Positions 12,480-23,149 of a stretch of DNA of 64,000 nt are shown here, piece after piece. Location of the stretch: contig NW_025064899.1 of the NCBI RefSeq assembly GCF_019112545.1, positions 209,185 to 273,184 on the forward strand, read 5' to 3'. Position 1 is the stretch's first letter. Each line of letters begins with the position of its first letter. This DNA is from Guyanagaster necrorhizus (lineage: Eukaryota; Basidiomycota; Agaricomycetes; Agaricales; Physalacriaceae). The notes beneath the pieces are model-generated. The model ran no database searches, was not told the origin of the DNA, and saw only the letters and a list, made by a program, of their open reading frames with translations. Made by a program: the position numbers and the translations under genes.

Positions 12480-13395
12480 GGTAATTGCTGTGGACATAAT
12501 CAGACCTCTCCCAGAGTCCAAGGAGGACATGATGCCATTCTAGCAGTGATAGACCAATTTTCCAAGGAACTCATTCCTATTCCACTAAATATGAATCTGA
12601 ACATGGAAAGCTGGGCTCACCTTTTCTGAGACCACATATATGCTCATCACAGCCTTTTGGGAATAACAGAAAAATCCATCTATAGCATATCACCCACAGG
12701 CCAGTAGGCAAACTGAGAGGCTCAACAAGGAGATAGAAACATATCTCAGAATATTTAACAACCACCACAAACAGAATAATTGGGTGGAGTGGCTCCTCAT
12801 GATGGGGCTGGATTCACTCACCTACAACAACTGCCAGAACTCTGCAACAGGATTCTTCTCACACCAGAACACAGCACAACAGAATCAATGAAGGAACAAT
12901 ATAACAAAAAGAGGGCACAATTGCAGGAATATCAGTCAGATGATATAATAATGAAGAATGTTGGAATCTGTGAGAGAATTTGAGTAATCTGGCATTCTGG
13001 CATGCTGAGTAAGGAAAGAATCCAAGAGAAATTGAAGGAATTAGGTAGAAACTACTAGAAAAGATGCAGTCTAGTATAAATATGAGAAGTCAATGGGTAA
13101 ACTCCTTAGAAGTTTGTAACCCAAAGACTAAAGGTCTTACAAGCATGTACTCTGGATACAGTCCAAATTTCAACAAAGAAACTGAATGACAAATATAGAG
13201 GTCCCTTCAGGGTTGAAAAGAAAGTAGGTGGTAGAGCCTGCCAATGAGTTAGCCATATCCAAGACTTGGAAAATTCATTCAGTCTTTAATGAGAACCTAC
13301 TTGAGCCATTCAAACAAGCTGAGTTTCTGAACTAAGAAGCACTTCTCTTTCTCTCTCTCCCACCAGAACCAGTGGTCACAGACAATGAAGACTGT
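12480..13395 (+). pseudogene. Relic of an integrase and GPY/F module from a different gypsy element
   Basis: Broken frames read as an integrase core: VDIIRPLPES near 12490, AVIDQFSKELIPI near 12545, then QTERLNKEIETYLRIF...NNWVEWLL at about 12708-12800 and HSATG-like NSATGFF near 12840. A GPF-containing module (YRGPFRVEKKVGG, TWKIHSVFNENLLEPF) lies near 13195-13320. It is clearly related to, but not the same family as, elements A to C. Stops and frame changes are frequent and CpG is nearly absent, so it is older than A, which inserted just upstream. Confidence 0.75.
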
Positions 13396-13396
13396 T

Positions 13397-14183
13397 AGAC
13401 TGAGCACCTGTACCAATGAATATGAATGAGTATACTCCTCAGGCCTTAGGCAAATAATGAGAATGACTGATAATTACCTGTAATAATGAATAGGTATACT
13501 ATAGATGCAGTAAATATGAAGTCCAGAATGAAGATAATATGATGAAGAGGCTCTGTACATACCAAGAAAAAAGTGCTCTAGTGCAATACCATGAACTCAC
13601 ACTTACACTCACTATGATACCACACAAACCCTCAGACAGTTCAGAGAGATGAGTACAATGGTAATATTTCAATAGTCTCTAAGAATATATATCATATATG
13701 ATACAGTATATGTAGCATGCAAGCATCCAAATATTATTTCTCTAGGTCCAAATGCTTTCAACATAAAGTAAGCAATGACATGCTCAGCTTCAAGGCAATA
13801 AAATGAGAAAGGTCACAATCAAACAGATACATTCACTGCAATATAACACAAGGACTAAAACCCTCAAATAAATACAATAGTATGCAGCACACTGATGCTC
13901 ATAACACCCAGAAAATCTTTCATAGATTCACATAGTTGAACTTGTATGATCTAGAGACATAGATTGATCAAGCTCAAGGATTCAAACCTCAGTGCCTGCA
14001 ACCACTCAGTACATATGAAAGTATCTCAGAGCACACTGGTGCTTATTCACAAGATCACAAAATATGTTTTTCTAGTAGAGCACAATTAATATTAAACTTG
14101 TATCAAATAATCCAAGTAATGTGCAAGCTATGTGAGCCCTATAAGCATCTCAAATCACTCAAAATAATGTCTAAGTCCAATAT
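13397..14183. other. CpG-free A/T-rich DNA, possible degraded LTR
   Basis: It starts tgttaga directly after the integrase relic, so it may be a 3' LTR of that element. A short stretch (caaataatgagaatgactga, near 13450) resembles 33069-33088. I see no gene. Confidence 0.4.
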
Positions 14184-14188
14184 ATTCT
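14184..14188. repeat. Target-site duplication of element B (attct)
   Basis: attct precedes the 5' LTR and recurs at 30447-30451 directly after the 3' LTR, 16 kb away. This ties the two halves of B together across the insertion of C. Confidence 0.88.
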
Positions 14189-14647
14189 TGTTATGATTTT
14201 CTTTCTTTTTCTTGACCTAACTCCTATTTATGCTTAGTCAGAGCACTAGAACAAGTGCTTAAGACCATGGGACAAAGCTTAGTCATCACAACTAGCCAAG
14301 TCCATCATTGTCTTTTGATGCAACAGTGTTGCCTGACAATGTCCAATCAGCCTTTTATATATGGTAATAATGCTCTAGGACAATAGGCCCAATGGACTCA
14401 GAAACACACAATTAGCTGTAATATTATTAGCAAACCTTGTATAGTATTTAAGACCACTCACTCTTGCTGGTGATCTCCAGCTTTGAGCTAAAGTTTATTC
14501 CATCTCATTCTACCCTCGAGCTGATTCTTCAGGCCTTGTGACACACCATTCTAATTATGCATCAGTGGACTTGATCACTTTACCTGAAGTGCAAGGTAGT
14601 GGTCACTTATCACATGTAATTAGTTCATGTGACACTTGAGTCTAACA
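14189..14647 (+). repeat. 5' LTR of element B
   Basis: tgttatgatttt...gtctaaca. It has TTAGTCA at 14234-14240 and 14279-14285 and a self-primer segment at 14479-14491 (agctttgagctaa). Confidence 0.92.
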
Positions 14648-14648
14648 A

Positions 14649-14661
14649 TTAGTTTGAAGCT
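14649..14661 (+). other. Primer-binding site of element B
   Basis: ttagtttgaagct, one base after the LTR, is the family site with its CpG bases decayed. It still largely complements 14479-14491. Confidence 0.65.
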
Positions 14662-14704
14662 GTACCTTCCCTTTCCTCATGCACTATAGTGCAGAGGAAA
14701 CTAA

Positions 14705-16240
14705 ATGCTCTCAGTCACACCATCAGATCCAAACTTTGATCAAGAGTTCTTCAAACTCCTTTCTTCCATCATCAGAATGTTATTAGGTTTATTAGTGATC
14801 ATTCAGCTGTGCAGAGGATGTCACTCAATTACCATCTGGGCAATCCAACACTACAACAAGTTTCAACACATCTGACAGATCCTACAAAATATAACCCCTG
14901 ACCTCCCCCTCCATGACATTCCTGACTCCAGATGAATGTCCCACCAGCCCACAGTCAGCCTCCCACCAGAAGCCAGGCCTAGCAGCCCACATCAAGAGCA
15001 TGATCAAGAAGAAGAAGGATACCAATACCCCCTCTGACCAACTAGCAGAGACTGCAATGATCATCTCTCAGGGTTCAGGAACCCTTGGCAGTGAACTCCT
15101 GCCCCCAACCATGAGGATGAGGACATTCCAGAGGACTTCTTTCAGCAGTCTCTCTCCTCTGACTATTCCAGGACCTCTCAAACCCCTGGGATTGGTAACC
15201 ATGCCAGAAATTCCCTCAGTCCCTCTAGGATGGCTGCAGGACCCCACCATGCACCATCTCAAAGCCAGTCTCACAGCCCTGCCCCCTCTAACCACCACTT
15301 GGTTGGAACCAGTGGTGGGCTAAGGAGGTCACCCTTAGACTGGCTCAACAATGAGCACCAGATCCAGGAAAGTCAAAATGAAATCATCCACCAGCTCTTC
15401 CCTGCATAGAACCTTGACATCCCTTTCAACTACAATGAGGCTCTCCAACAAGAAGAGCAGAGACAGCAGAGCATTCCTCAGCCACCCTGAAGTGAGCTTG
15501 AGGAGTGCTTCATCCTCAAGGGCCAGGCAAGGAGGGCCACCAAGCATGACAGAGAGCATAGAGAAGAACAGCAAGCCATCAAAAGGGCTCAACTGGAGAG
15601 GGCTAATGTCTCCAACTGGTATGGAATCCAGCCTGAGGTTGCATCTGTACTTGTGCCAGTCCATGCTGACTGATCCCTCTCAACCCCTGTATTCTGAGAA
15701 CCCAGCACTAAGTCCAACCCCTGGGATGAAGCCTGCTGGAGAAACAAAACTCTTGCAGCCAGTGGGAGAATCAGTGAGTCTCCTCTGTGCTCCCCAACCC
15801 CACAATATCCTCCTCCCCAAAGAACCCCTAGCACTGACACCATGTTTGAAAACAATAAGTTTATCCTCAGACACTATGGGTTACAAGTCTCTGGCACCAC
15901 CCACATCCCTGCTCAAGCTCTCTAAGGGTTTCTTGAGAGTCAGGTGGTCAGACAGCTCCTTGATGATGAGTACCAAAGAAACATCCAGCTCTATCATGAG
16001 TGAGTGGAGGTGGTGAGAGTGACAGGAGGCAATCAGTATGACTATAATATTGGAAGTCAGCCCACTGCCATCTACCATGATGCCTCAGACTTTTTGGGCC
16101 CCATGGCTGGACCTAGTACCCAGCCAGGACAGTGGATTGATGGCATGACCACAAGAGGATGTGGAGAGTTTTTATAACCTGCCCACTGCTTTCCTCCTCA
16201 GAGAAGGAGGTGCTGAGGGTGAGGACAACAAGAAAACTGA
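14705..16240 (+). pseudogene. ORF1 of element B, decayed
   Basis: The frame from the first ATG after the LTR matches ORF1 of A and C: hydrophobic segment GLLVIIQLCRG, NITPDLPLHDI, IGNHARNSL, IPFNYNEAL and a charged helical stretch. It is interrupted by numerous stops. The end is approximate because the original stop is not preserved. Confidence 0.5.
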
Positions 16241-17939
16241 AAGCAGCAACCCCCTTCATACTGGTGGAGAACTAGCATACACATTCCAGGAAGATACTGA
16301 TGAAGAAGAATTAGAGCATACAATACAGGAGGCAAGGGTACAGGAGTACCAAGAGTTCTATTTGCAGGGAGTCAACTTTTTATGGTGTGATGCTACCTGG
16401 GTAGCATCACAACTAGGACAATTATATCTTCATTCTGCTCCTAATAAAAGAACAAAAATTCTGAGACATGCAGCTACTGACTATGCAGCCATGTAATACA
16501 ACAAAAAACATCCTGAGGACCAGATTCAAAGGCTGCTGGCATACCAGATGCTGGAGCCCATCCAACCAATACCACAGTCACCACCCATTACCCCAAGATG
16601 AGCTGCATATATGGCCCTGTCCATCCAAAGTATGTTCTCATACTCTGCCCCCTCATCCCAATCAATGGCAATCTGGCTGTCACAATCCTGACCATAACCC
16701 AAGGAGGTGCCAACCTCTTACCAAAACCCTTGGACCAGCAAGAGGAGCCAAATACTAGAGGCTCAACCTCCATCTGATGAAGCAAGTGGAAGCAGAGCTG
16801 AAAAAGAGCCAATCAGGAATGACCCCAAAGCCATATGGCTAGGATTCATCATCCAAGATGGGGTCATAGTCTGGAAGGAAGAACTTCCATGTGGAAGCCC
16901 AATTGCAGATGATGGCTCACTCCATTCATTCCCTGGGCTGCCAACTGAATGGCAATGCCCCCCATTCTCTGAATGGCTCAATCCAATGAGTGTGCTGCTT
17001 CACAATGCTACAATCCTGCAATGTCACCCAGACCTCCTACAGAAGCCCTGCCCATTCAAAGGGGCATCCAACAATATCAACCAATTCCTTGTGAACTGCA
17101 AACAGTATTTTGAAGTCTACATAGGGTATCTAGGGAGTGACATGAACAAGGTAGTCTTTGCTGCCTCCTATCTTGAAGAGAAGGCAAAAACATGGTGGAT
17201 TCTCATCTCTCTGAACTTCTGATCAACAACTCAGAAGCATTACTGATACCCCTTGTGGCCCATCTTTAAACAAATGCTCTATGACAAATTGATTGATCTA
17301 GTAGTACAGAAAGTACACAAACAGAAGATCAAGGAGTACAAGATGGGCAACAAGGTGGCCACTGACTATTTCGATGAGCTAAAATGCCTAGCCAAGCTCA
17401 CTGGGATATGGGATGACACTGCAAGCAACAGAAGAATGGTCAAGACCCTCAAGTGAGGAGTTCCCTCTTCATACATTACAATGGTATCCATGATCAGCAT
17501 TAGAGCCTTCATGCTGAACAATTATGACAAGTGGAAAGAACAGATCATTGAAATGTACAAGGAGCAACAAAGGCAGAAAGCAGAATCCACAACACTGCAA
17601 GATTACATGAAGAAGTTGACACCACCAACCCTGAACAAATCATCAGAGACAACTGTCAGATCATCATCAAAACCCTCTACAGCCTCTGCCTATGGCACAC
17701 AGAAAACTGGAACCAGAATGACTTACACTGGAACAGGAAAGCTGATAGATATAGATTGGATGAAGAAAGAGGGCAAATGTTTCAACTGCAGCTAAAAGGG
17801 CCACATGGTGAAAGATTGCCTGAGAAAGAAGAAGATATGAGAAGATATCAGAGCCCAAATCGCCAACTTACAAAAGGAAGAAGAAGAGCTCAGTGTGGAG
17901 ACCAAAGTAGAGGAGGTAAAAGATGGGGCCAGCCAGTGA
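16140..17939 (+). pseudogene. Gag of element B, decayed
   Basis: The frame is +1 relative to ORF1. It keeps the acidic region (EDTDEEELEH), a gag domain (CHPDLLQKPCPFKGASNN; EKAKTWWILISLNF) and a broken zinc knuckle (CFNCS then a stop near 17795). It contains stops throughout. It ends at TGA 17937-17939, overlapping the pol frame by the same geometry as in C. Confidence 0.8.
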
Positions 17940-19426
17940 GTGATTCCACTGGGCTGGCCAAAGGACCTTGCAGTGTGCAACCCCCAGCCACTGAGTGGAC
18001 TGACAGTATTTCTGTAGTAACTCCTATGTCTATCATGCATTCGAATATACTCCAGATTTCCATCTCACACACCAAAAAATCACAAAAGAAGGAAGCTCAA
18101 ATGCTTCAGGGCCAAACAGGAGCAGAGAGCCCCATTATTTGGCTCAAACTATTCAACACCAAATGGACATAGAGGGCCATCAAGGACACCAAAGATGAAG
18201 CTGTGGCAAAAGCTGTACTTCAAAACTGGGTACACAAGAAAAGGACTGAAGAAGTTGTAGATGAGGTCATTCAGAGACTAAAAGAAGCAGAGAGACACTG
18301 AGCCTTGGAATGGCTCAACAAACTATGAGGACCATGAAAGTTCATCTGATGGTCCAAAACACCTGGATGGGACCTACTCGCCAAGGCCCAGATTGAGACC
18401 CTTACATCTCAAACAATCCATACTGTAACTGCTCTGATTGATAGTGGCTGCACTGGAAGTTCCATCAACTGAGCTTTTGTCAACAAGCACAAACTCCCAA
18501 CCCAAGGAATAGTGGCACTAATCCCAGTCTACAATGCTGACAGAACAAAAAACCAGGCCAGTTCAATCACTGAATTTGTTGAGCTCAGGCTTATGATTGG
18601 TGACCATTCCAAATGAATCAACCTGGCCATAACTGACCTTGGGACCAAGGAGATCTTCCTTGGTTATGACTGATTGATACATCATAACCTGATGATCAAC
18701 TGGAAGACCAGAAGGATTATGTTTGCATGATGCCAATGCCAAAAGATTCTATTTGAGTTACCAGATGAAGACCCAAAGGATTGATGGGATGAAGAAATAG
18801 AGGATGGAGAAACCATCCTTGCTATTGATCTTCAATGAGAAATGCACATCCAGGCAATCCATCATGCCAATAATCTTGCCACCTGAGCCACTGAACAAAA
18901 AGAGGAGAAAACCTTTGAAGAAATGGTGCCCAAATGGGCACAGGACTTCAGAGACCTCTTTGAGAAGGAGAGCTTTGATGAACTGCCAAAACCAAAACCA
19001 TGGGATCATGCAATCGAGCTGATCCTGAATGCCAATGCCAATCTGGACTGCAAGACCTATCCTCTTAGCAATAATGAACAACAAGAACTCAACAAGTTCT
19101 TGGAGAAAAACCTGTCCAGTGGATGAATCCAACCATCCAAATCTCTGATGGCCTCCCTGTTCTTCTTCATCAAAAAGAAGGATGGCAAACTCTGATCTGT
19201 CTAGGACTACTGAAAGCTTAACAAGATGACAATCAAAAACCATTATCCCCTTCCATTAATCTCAGAACTGATGGACAAACTCCAAGGTGCCAAATACTAC
19301 ACTAAGCTTGATGTGCAGTGGAGGTACAACAACATCTGAATCAAGGAGGGAGATGAATGGAAGGCAGCCTTCTGAACCAACCAGAGACTCTTTGAACCAA
19401 CAGTAATGTTCTTCAGACTCACTAAT
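17936..19426 (+). pseudogene. Pol of element B, 5' part
   Basis: It holds the protease region (ALIDSGC near 18435, the catalytic D-S-G still readable) and the N-terminal RT (DDKKPHYPLP-like region near 19230, YYTKLDV near 19298) with many stops. It is cut at 19426 by insertion of element C. The coding sequence resumes at 27554. Confidence 0.9.
19422..19426. repeat. Target-site duplication of element C (ctaat)
   Basis: ctaat precedes the 5' LTR of C and recurs at 27549-27553. The RT sequence of B is continuous across the site when one copy and the element are removed. Confidence 0.92.
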
Positions 19427-19472
19427 TGTTACGATTTATTCCCTTTTTCTCTTCTTTCACCCCTATTTATGC

Positions 19473-19507
19473 TGAGTCAGAAGCACGAGACCGTGGAAGC
19501 TTAGTCA
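19473..19507 (+). promoter_or_regulatory. Pair of bZIP-type sites in U3
   Basis: TGAGTCA at 19473-19479 (Gcn4/AP-1 core) and TTAGTCA at 19501-19507 (Yap/Pap1-type site). Elements A and B have TTAGTCA at both corresponding places. Conservation in copies that have otherwise diverged suggests stress- or nutrient-responsive bZIP control of the element; that role is inference. Confidence 0.4.
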
Positions 19508-19663
19508 ACACAACTAAAACCTTCCAACAAAGACACTGTGACGGTTGTGCCTGGCAACATACAATCGGCCTTTTATGTACGATAGCGACGCTCAAGGACA
19601 ACGAGCACAATGGACACAGACACACATAATAAGCAGTAGTATAATTAGCAAATAACTGTACAG

Positions 19664-19670
19664 TATTTAA
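19664..19670 (+). promoter_or_regulatory. TATA-like box of the LTR promoter
   Basis: tatttaa in the context cagtatttaagg, conserved in all LTR copies. It lies 34 bp before the self-primer segment at 19698, the right spacing for transcription to begin at or near that segment. Confidence 0.55.
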
Positions 19671-19697
19671 GGACTACAGCTCTCGCTGGTATACCCC

Positions 19698-19710
19698 AGC
19701 TTCGAGCTAA
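19698..19710 (+). promoter_or_regulatory. Self-primer segment, predicted RNA 5' end
   Basis: agcttcgagctaa is the exact 13-nt reverse complement of the primer-binding site at 19863-19875. Its position about 30 bp after the TATA-like box suggests that it is at or close to the 5' end of the genomic RNA, as in Tf1 of fission yeast, where the first bases of the transcript fold onto the primer-binding site. Confidence 0.7.
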
Positions 19711-19862
19711 AGTTTATTCACACCATTCTACCTCGAGTCTACTTCTGACCTTGAGTCACACCGTTCGGATATACATATAAGTGAACTCAGGTGATTCCTC
19801 GAAGTGCGAAGGAACATCTGTTTATCACGTGTATCAGTCCACGTGACGCTTGGGCTTAACAA

Positions 19863-19875
19863 TTAGCTCGAAGCT
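19863..19875 (+). other. Primer-binding site of element C
   Basis: ttagctcgaagct begins one base after the LTR end. It is a perfect complement of 19698-19710. There is no tRNA-like TGG start. Confidence 0.78.
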
Positions 19876-19917
19876 TTCACCTTCCCTTTCTCAAGCCCAA
19901 TTGTGCTGAGAAACCGA

Positions 19918-21471
19918 ATGCCGCCAGTAACAACCGCAGACCTGAATCACGACTTCTTCGAGTTAATAGCTTCCATCATCGGAACATTACTCGGTCTCTT
20001 AGCCATCATCACCCTTTGCCGTGGACGACAGTCAGTAGCAGCTTGGATAGTCAGGCACTATCAGGCGTTCCAACACATCCAGCAAATTCTACGAAACGTA
20101 ACCCCCGATCTCCCCTTCCATGACATCCTCTCCTCCACCAGAACGTCCTTCTTCCCGCAAGGGGGACCCGTACCAGAAGCCGGGAATAGCGACCCGGATC
20201 AGAGGAGCCTTCACGAGGAGGAAGGACCTGAACACCCCCGACGACACATCGGAGACTGCCACCCTGCTCTCACAGGGTTCCGGAACCCGTGGATGACGAA
20301 CGTCGCTCAGGAGCCCGCCGAGGTCTCCAACTACGTCACTCCAGCAAACTCCCCCAAGCATCCCGCCTCCCCAATTCCCTCAGGGATTGGAAACCATGCT
20401 CGGGACTCCCTTGATGCCGCTCGGATGGCTGCGGGACCCCGTGAAAGTCCCGACCCCGCCCAGAACCCCCCCGAAACCCCCACCGAGCCAAATTCTGGCT
20501 CCAGCCCGTCCGTCAGCAGGCTGGGGGTCGACAACCCATGAGGAAGGGACATCCATCCCGACTACGACAATGCAGACATCGCCATCTCCACAGCAGGGGA
20601 TCCATATCGACACCTCCACGTGGGGAGCGAGCCTGAGGATGGGACCGCCAGCGAAAGGGGAAGGGCTGCCACGAGGAGAATTATACAAAGGATATTCCCG
20701 GAGTGGGACCTCAACGTCCCCTTCGACTACGATGAAGCAGTCAGACAGCAGCAGCAGAACCAAGAGCGAGAAAGAGAAATCAGGCGAACTCAGGAAGAGC
20801 TCGCCGACTACGTCCGGGAAGAAGCCCGAGAGCAGTACGAAGCTGCAGAGTATGACCGACAAGGGCGAGCACAGAGAAGGAGAGAAGAGATCGAGAGAAT
20901 GGGGTCAGCTTCCCCTAGGGAGTATGAGCTCCGAACCGATTCAGGATCCCCTTTCAGGGAGCCCGACTCAGAAGACGATCCGTGGACAGGACCCGCCAGC
21001 ATCGTCAGCTGGGACGAAGCTATCAGACGTGGAAGAACAGGGGAACCTCAGACCGTCGACCTCGAATACCCCGCCCACACCGACACCATCTCGTCAGACG
21101 CCGACTCCGTCCTCGGAGCCTATGGGCTCCGAGTACCTGACAATGCCCACGTCTCCGACCGGGCTCTCCAGCGATTCCTGGGTAGCAGGGTCGCTCGACA
21201 ATTCCTTAACCCCGAGTTCCAGCGACTCTTCAGCCGCTATAGCCGAGAACTGGAGGAGACAAGAGCGTGTGGAGGGATGCGCTACAGTCAGCTTAGGAGC
21301 CCTCCCATCGCCTGAACAAGTGACCGAGGGGACAGCGGGCCCAGCACCCAGGTCAATGGAAGGGTCCCCGATGACCCTTCGTCCTCTCGTACCGTCCATC
21401 TACGACCAGCCCGTCAGTTCCCTCCTCGAGGAAGGGGACAGCAGGGACGAGGAGGACGAGGAGGACAGTGA
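19918..21471 (+). pseudogene. ORF1 of element C: membrane-segment protein upstream of gag
   Basis: It starts at the first ATG after the LTR. The frame runs to TGA 21469-21471 if the two internal TGA codons (20539-20541 and 21313-21315) are taken as decayed CGA; that would be about 517 codons. Visible parts: a hydrophobic segment at about residues 14-34 (IIGTLLGLLAIITLC), a conserved NVTPDLPFHDI, a Pro/Ser-rich middle, VPFDYDEAV followed by a Gln/Glu/Arg-rich probable coiled coil (about 20735-20900), then an amphipathic block containing ALQRFLGSRVARQFL. I recognise no domain and no envelope features beyond the single membrane segment. The same layout in A and B shows that the ORF is a regular part of the family. 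An alternative is that it is the N-terminal part of Gag joined by frameshifting. Confidence 0.65.
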
Positions 21472-23149
21472 CGATCCATATCGGCAACGGCTAGAACGAG
21501 CAGGAGAAGATACAGATGAAGAAGCACTGCGAGAAGAGATTGAGAGGGCCAGGGGCAAGGAATATCAGGAGTTGTACGAGCAGGGAAGGAATTACCTATG
21601 GCAGGACGCACGCTGGCAAGCGACGTCCTTAGGACTTGAGTATAAGTATGCGATGGGCACTGAAAAGGAAAAAATTCTACAGTATGCCGCGACAGAATAT
21701 GCATGGAGGGAATATGGGCGACGACACCCAGAAGACCCCCTCATGCCGATACCCCCATATCGGCCCAACAACAAGCCGAGGGCACCGGCACCAATGCCGC
21801 GTACCCCCCCCGTTCCACCAAGACGAGCCATTTACGTCGCCCCTTCTATTCGGAGCTGGGCCGACGACAACCCATCAATCCGAAGCACGGCTTCGCGGCT
21901 CATCCGGACAAGAAATCGACTGGCATGGCAAGCCGCTCAAACCTGAAACCCTTGGACTGGCAAGGGAAGCCGGCTCCTCGGCGGACAACCTCCCCCGGAT
22001 CAAGCAGAGTCAAGCGGGAAGGACTCCATTCGGGACGACCCCGAGGCGGTCCGCCTCGGATTCACAGTACGGGATGGGGTAATCGTCTGGGTAACCGACC
22101 CGAAGGGAAGCCCCATCGCGGACGACAATTCCCTGCACTCTTTCCCTGACCCACCCATGGAATGGAAACAACCACCATTCAACGGGTGGCCCAACCTGAT
22201 GGGAGCACTCCCGCACAACGCCAACGTCTTACAATGCCACCCCGACCTCCTTCGAAAACCGCGCCCCTTCAAGGGGGTCTCTGATGACATTGACCGATTC
22301 CTGGTAGACTGCGAACAGTACTTCGAAGTCTATGTCGGGTACATCGGGACCGACATGAACAAGGTCGCCTTCGCCACTTCCTACCTGGAAGACAAGGCCA
22401 AGACATGGTGGATCCTCATTTCCCCGAACTTCCAATCTACCACCAGGGAACACTATCGGTATCCCTCGTGGCCGGTCTTTAAACGCATGCTGAACGACAA
22501 ATTTATCGACCCTGCCGTTCAAGAAGTGCATAAACAGAAGATCAAAGAATACAAGATGGGAGATAAAGCGGCCACCGATTACTTCGACGAGCTAGAGCGG
22601 CTCGCTAAACTCGCAGGGATCCGGGAAGACATCGCGAATGACGGGAGAATGGTAGAAGCCCTCAAGCAGGGAGTCCCATCCTCGTACCTTATGATGATCT
22701 CCGCCATGGGCATCAAAATGTTGATGCCCGTAGGCTACGACAAATGGAAGGAGAGGATTGTCGAAATGTACAAGGAAAGGCAAAGGCAGAAAGCGGAGGC
22801 ATCGACTTTACAGGAGTACAACAAGAAGTTGACACCGCCAACCCCAAACAAGTCAGGGCAAACTGCCGGGAAACCATCAGGGACTCCCACGACGGCGAAT
22901 TACGGCACTCAGAAGACTGGGACAGGAACGACATACACCGGCACCGGGAAACCAATGGACATTGACCGAATGAAGAAGGAAGGGAAGTGTTTCAACTGCG
23001 GGCTGAAAGGCCACATGGCCAAAGACTGCCCAAAGAAGAAACGAACCCGCGAAGACATACGAGCACAGATTGCCGAGTTGCAGAAGGAAGACGAGGAACT
23101 GGGCAAGGAGACGAAGATCGAGGAAGTAAAAGACAGGGCCGATCAGTGA
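21371..23149 (+). pseudogene. Gag of element C, one in-frame stop
   Basis: Structural protein that would package element RNA. The frame is +1 relative to ORF1. I place the start at ATG 21371 because A has an ATG and B an ATG at the aligned position, but the frame is open well upstream. An acidic region (DEEDEEDSDD), a charged helical part (EDTDEEALREEIERARG) and a Pro-rich linker come first. The retrotransposon gag domain follows (22230-22450; CHPDLLRKPRPFKG, KAKTWWILISPNF), then a CCHC zinc knuckle CFNCGLKGHMAKDC (about 22988-23029) in a basic tail. One TGA at 21944-21946 interrupts it; from 22157 to 23149 the frame is fully open. About 592 codons is long for a chromovirus Gag. Confidence 0.85.

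Larger units (their letters stand above)
19427..19861 (+). repeat. 5' LTR of element C
   Basis: 435 bp, tgttacgattta...gcttaaca. It is the only complete LTR of this copy; 164 bp of its 3' partner are hidden by the N run. Confidence 0.95.

Noticed and set aside
20387..21946. 519-codon ORF in element C taken as one protein
   Set aside because: Its first two thirds are the shifted frame of ORF1. Only the part from about 21371 reads like Gag and continues past the TGA at 21944 into the gag domain.
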